Shown here piece after piece: positions 62,227-64,000 of a stretch of DNA of 64,000 nucleotides. The notes beneath the pieces are model-generated. The model did no database searches. It saw only the letters and a program-made list of their open reading frames with translations, and was not told the origin of the DNA. A program made the position numbers and the translations under genes. Every line of letters starts with the position of its first letter. The first letter of the stretch is position 1. Source of the DNA: Pedobacter sp. JY14-1. Its GTDB lineage: Bacteria; Bacteroidota; Bacteroidia; Sphingobacteriales; Sphingobacteriaceae. The stretch covers positions 62,001 to 126,000 of the forward strand of contig NZ_JARJHU010000001.1 in assembly GCF_029269825.1 (NCBI RefSeq), written 5' to 3'.

Positions 62227-63225
62227 ATGCCGGTATTTAAGATCAAACACATTACCAATTACAAATACGATTCACCCGTACGCGACAGTGCGAACCAGAT
62301 CATCCTGTTCCCGGTCAAAGATGAATTTCAGCGGGTGATCAAACACGATCTCAACATTTCAGGAAGCCCTGCCGTAGATATCTTTATCGACTATTATGGG
62401 AATGAGGTCGGTACCTTTACGCAAAAGGAACCACACAGCCAGTTGAAGATTTACTCGAAGATCTATGTCGAAACGGTGCCCAGGCCACTTCCCCAGGACG
62501 ACATCTTCCGGAATGAGCAATGGCATATACTGGAGGATATCCGGTTTGAAGTGCCATATATAGATTACCTGAAGCAGGAGCATCTTGAAGAAGCCGGTGT
62601 GCTGAACGGCATTGTCCGGCAATTGCATGATACGAATGACACCCCTTATCAGACCGCATTAAAATTCTGCAGCTATGTCTTTCGGGAGTTTACCTACATT
62701 AAGGGAGTGACCACTGTGGATTCTACCGTAGACGAGATCCTGAAGCTGAAGGCGGGAGTATGCCAGGACTTTGCGCACATACTGACCACAATGCTTCGCC
62801 TGGTAGGCATCCCGTCCAGATATGTGAGCGGATATATCTGTCCCAACCGCGACGGCATGCGCGGCGAAGGCGCCACCCATGCCTGGGCAGAAGCGTATCT
62901 GCCTGAGTATGGCTGGCTCGGGCTCGATCCGACAAATAACTGCATCGCCAACGAAAATCATGTGCGTTTAGCAGTAGGCAGGAATTTTAGTGACTGTTCT
63001 CCTGTAAAGGGTGTTTTTAAGGGCAGTTCCGGACACCTGATGGAGGTAACGGTTTCCGTAGGACATGACGATGAGGACATGGCCGACAATGAGGCGGTAA
63101 TGCAGCCGAAGGAAGTGAACTACAGCAAAGGCATTCATGCAGCGGGACAGGCAGGCACCGGAAGGAACAGCTATCAGAGATATATGGAGGCAATCATGCA
63201 GCAGCAACAACAGCAACAGCAATAG
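62227..63225 (+). CDS. Transglutaminase-like protein with C-terminal polyglutamine tail
   Basis: The N-terminal bacterial transglutaminase domain (about 1-110) has MPVFKIKHITNYKYDSPVRD. The catalytic core has Cys in LKLKAGVCQDFAHILTTMLR (about 180), His in GATHAWAEAYLPEYGWLGLD (about 218) and Asp in LDPTNNCIANENHV. The final about 75 residues are hydrophilic and end in eight glutamines. It should crosslink or cleave peptide amide groups; whether it is cytosolic or exported is not clear as no signal is seen. It lies 20 bp after the alpha-E gene. Confidence 0.93.
   Translation: MPVFKIKHITNYKYDSPVRDSANQIILFPVKDEFQRVIKHDLNISGSPAVDIFIDYYGNEVGTFTQKEPHSQLKIYSKIYVETVPRPLPQDDIFRNEQWHILEDIRFEVPYIDYLKQEHLEEAGVLNGIVRQLHDTNDTPYQTALKFCSYVFREFTYIKGVTTVDSTVDEILKLKAGVCQDFAHILTTMLRLVGIPSRYVSGYICPNRDGMRGEGATHAWAEAYLPEYGWLGLDPTNNCIANENHVRLAVGRNFSDCSPVKGVFKGSSGHLMEVTVSVGHDDEDMADNEAVMQPKEVNYSKGIHAAGQAGTGRNSYQRYMEAIMQQQQQQQQ
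63199..63222 (+). repeat. CAG/CAA repeat encoding eight glutamines
   Basis: Eight glutamine codons (CAG CAG CAA CAA CAG CAA CAG CAA) form the very end of the transglutaminase gene, directly before the TAG stop. Interrupted codon use limits slippage. Confidence 0.85.
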
Positions 63226-63228
63226 CGT

Positions 63229-64000
63229 TTATCCGAACTTAACCCGTATAAACCTGGGGCGGTAAAGCTGAGGATCAGTCTCCAGGTCTTTAAAAAAATC
63301 AAAAGAATTGATATTGTAACTGATTAGGAGCTCGTTCTTTCCGGAAAGACTGGGATGTGCCTTGGCATTGTAGGGAAAATAAGATTTCCTGGTCAGTGCA
63401 GGTGAACAATCCCAGAGTTTGATTTCCGGGCCAAAAGGCCCGTATGGAGAACCGCCAACGCGCATACAGACATGCCGGCCAAGGCCACGTTCCTGGTAAA
63501 TGAGCGCGAATTTACCATTGGGTAACGCAGACAGGCTGAGTTCGTTAGAAACACCCTCGGCCACAGACCGGGCCTGCTGCATATCATTGGTCCAGTTGGT
63601 CCGGCTCAGGAACATCCATTTGGAATAGTCCTCGAAATCCCTGGGCAATACCCTTGCGACCAGTAGTTTTTTTGCCTTTCCCCTTATCCCATAAATATAA
63701 ACATAACCATCAGGCTTCAGGGCACCCGCCTTTTTTGTATTTACATAGATACCTGCGCCAAATGACCCCTGTCCGCTATTGCCCGTATCCGTACTGTCAG
63801 CGCTGCTGCGTTCTTCCGGAAAATAAAAAGGCGTATCTTTCTGCTGGTAGCCGAGCCGGCTAAAACCTTCCTTCCCGGCAGTCCTGAGATCCTTTTGATC
63901 GATTCCGATCAGACAGTTGCCTGTCTCACTGAAACCAAAGGCGCCTGCTCCCGTGGTCCGTATGCGATAACCAAAAATAAACACTTTGTTGTTCAATGCC
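63229..64000 (-). CDS. Partial gene, propeller-like secreted or sugar-related protein (DUF4185/DUF5005-like), cut by window edge
   Basis: The frame stays open to the right edge; the first Met-like codon at 63994-63996 is TTG and the reading continues upstream, so the true start lies outside. The visible 255 residues have beta-strand repeats with YVYIYGIRGKAKKLLVARV, FALIYQERGLGRHVCMRVG and SPYGPFGPEIKLWDCSPA. The end is YNAKAHPSLSGKNELLISYN with LYRPRFIRVKFG. This resembles five-bladed propeller proteins of the DUF4185/DUF5005 type. The family call is tentative. It converges with the transglutaminase gene 3 bp away. Confidence 0.65.
   Translation of the reverse strand, partial: ALNNKVFIFGYRIRTTGAGAFGFSETGNCLIGIDQKDLRTAGKEGFSRLGYQQKDTPFYFPEERSSADSTDTGNSGQGSFGAGIYVNTKKAGALKPDGYVYIYGIRGKAKKLLVARVLPRDFEDYSKWMFLSRTNWTNDMQQARSVAEGVSNELSLSALPNGKFALIYQERGLGRHVCMRVGGSPYGPFGPEIKLWDCSPALTRKSYFPYNAKAHPSLSGKNELLISYNINSFDFFKDLETDPQLYRPRFIRVKFG

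Noticed and set aside
1..64000. CRISPR arrays, tRNA and rRNA genes, prophage or integrase genes
   Set aside because: No repeated spacer structures, cloverleaf ends or rRNA motifs were noticed, and no integrase or phage structural gene was recognised.

Overview
The window reads as a chromosomal segment of a Bacteroidota bacterium, most likely of the family Sphingobacteriaceae (Pedobacter/Mucilaginibacter-like). Supporting this are a SusC/SusD pair driven by a FecI-type sigma factor and FecR anti-sigma protein, a CarboxypepD_reg/beta-barrel outer membrane protein, LytS/LytTR pairs, DUF4142, DUF4843 and PKD-like lipoproteins, weak or absent Shine-Dalgarno sites, and Bacteroidota -7 promoter elements (TAnnTTTG). 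The base composition is moderate and coding density is high. No tRNA, rRNA, CRISPR array or intact insertion sequence was seen.

Left part (1-16 kb). A very-short-patch-repair endonuclease (Vsr) runs off the left edge. It is followed by an unknown protein, a VanZ protein with an added C-terminal domain, an outer membrane beta-barrel protein facing a LytS/LytTR two-component pair, small or broken hypothetical genes, and an Rpn-type PD-(D/E)XK nuclease. Then come a DoxX-SDR-AraC-TonB-like run under a clear promoter with two operator palindromes, a thioredoxin-fold protein, an NTF2-like/DUF3606 pair, a flavin reductase/MpaB-type oxygenase pair, a STAS-like protein and a PAS histidine kinase.

Middle (18-28 kb). 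Three tightly packed minus-strand genes take up almost 10 kb: a lipoprotein astacin-type zinc protease, a 1580-residue protein with a twin-arginine-like leader, a long helical region and a glycine-rich C-terminal domain, and a 1389-residue protein without a recognised domain. The spacings are 11 bp and 0 bp. I cannot assign the two giants to a described system; this is the best candidate for something new in the window.

Right-middle (28-49 kb). This holds a branched-chain aminotransferase, DinB, a MocR-AraC-PEBP-PanE run, then a stress and redox neighbourhood (DUF4142, SDR, CinA-like, DUF6766, manganese catalase, two zinc alcohol dehydrogenases, a six-hairpin-like cytosolic protein, SDR). After that comes a histidine kinase with a receiver-only regulator and, beyond a DUF72 gene, a second LuxR-type regulator broken by an internal deletion.

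Right part (49-64 kb). A complete surface-signalling nutrient-uptake locus lies on the minus strand: sigma factor, FecR, SusC with an STN domain, SusD, DUF4843, a PKD-like lipoprotein and a TlpA-like oxidoreductase, ending in an 18-bp perfect hairpin. Divergent from it is a circularly permuted ATP-grasp / alpha-E / transglutaminase operon ending in a polyglutamine tail. A partial secreted-propeller-like gene runs off the right edge.
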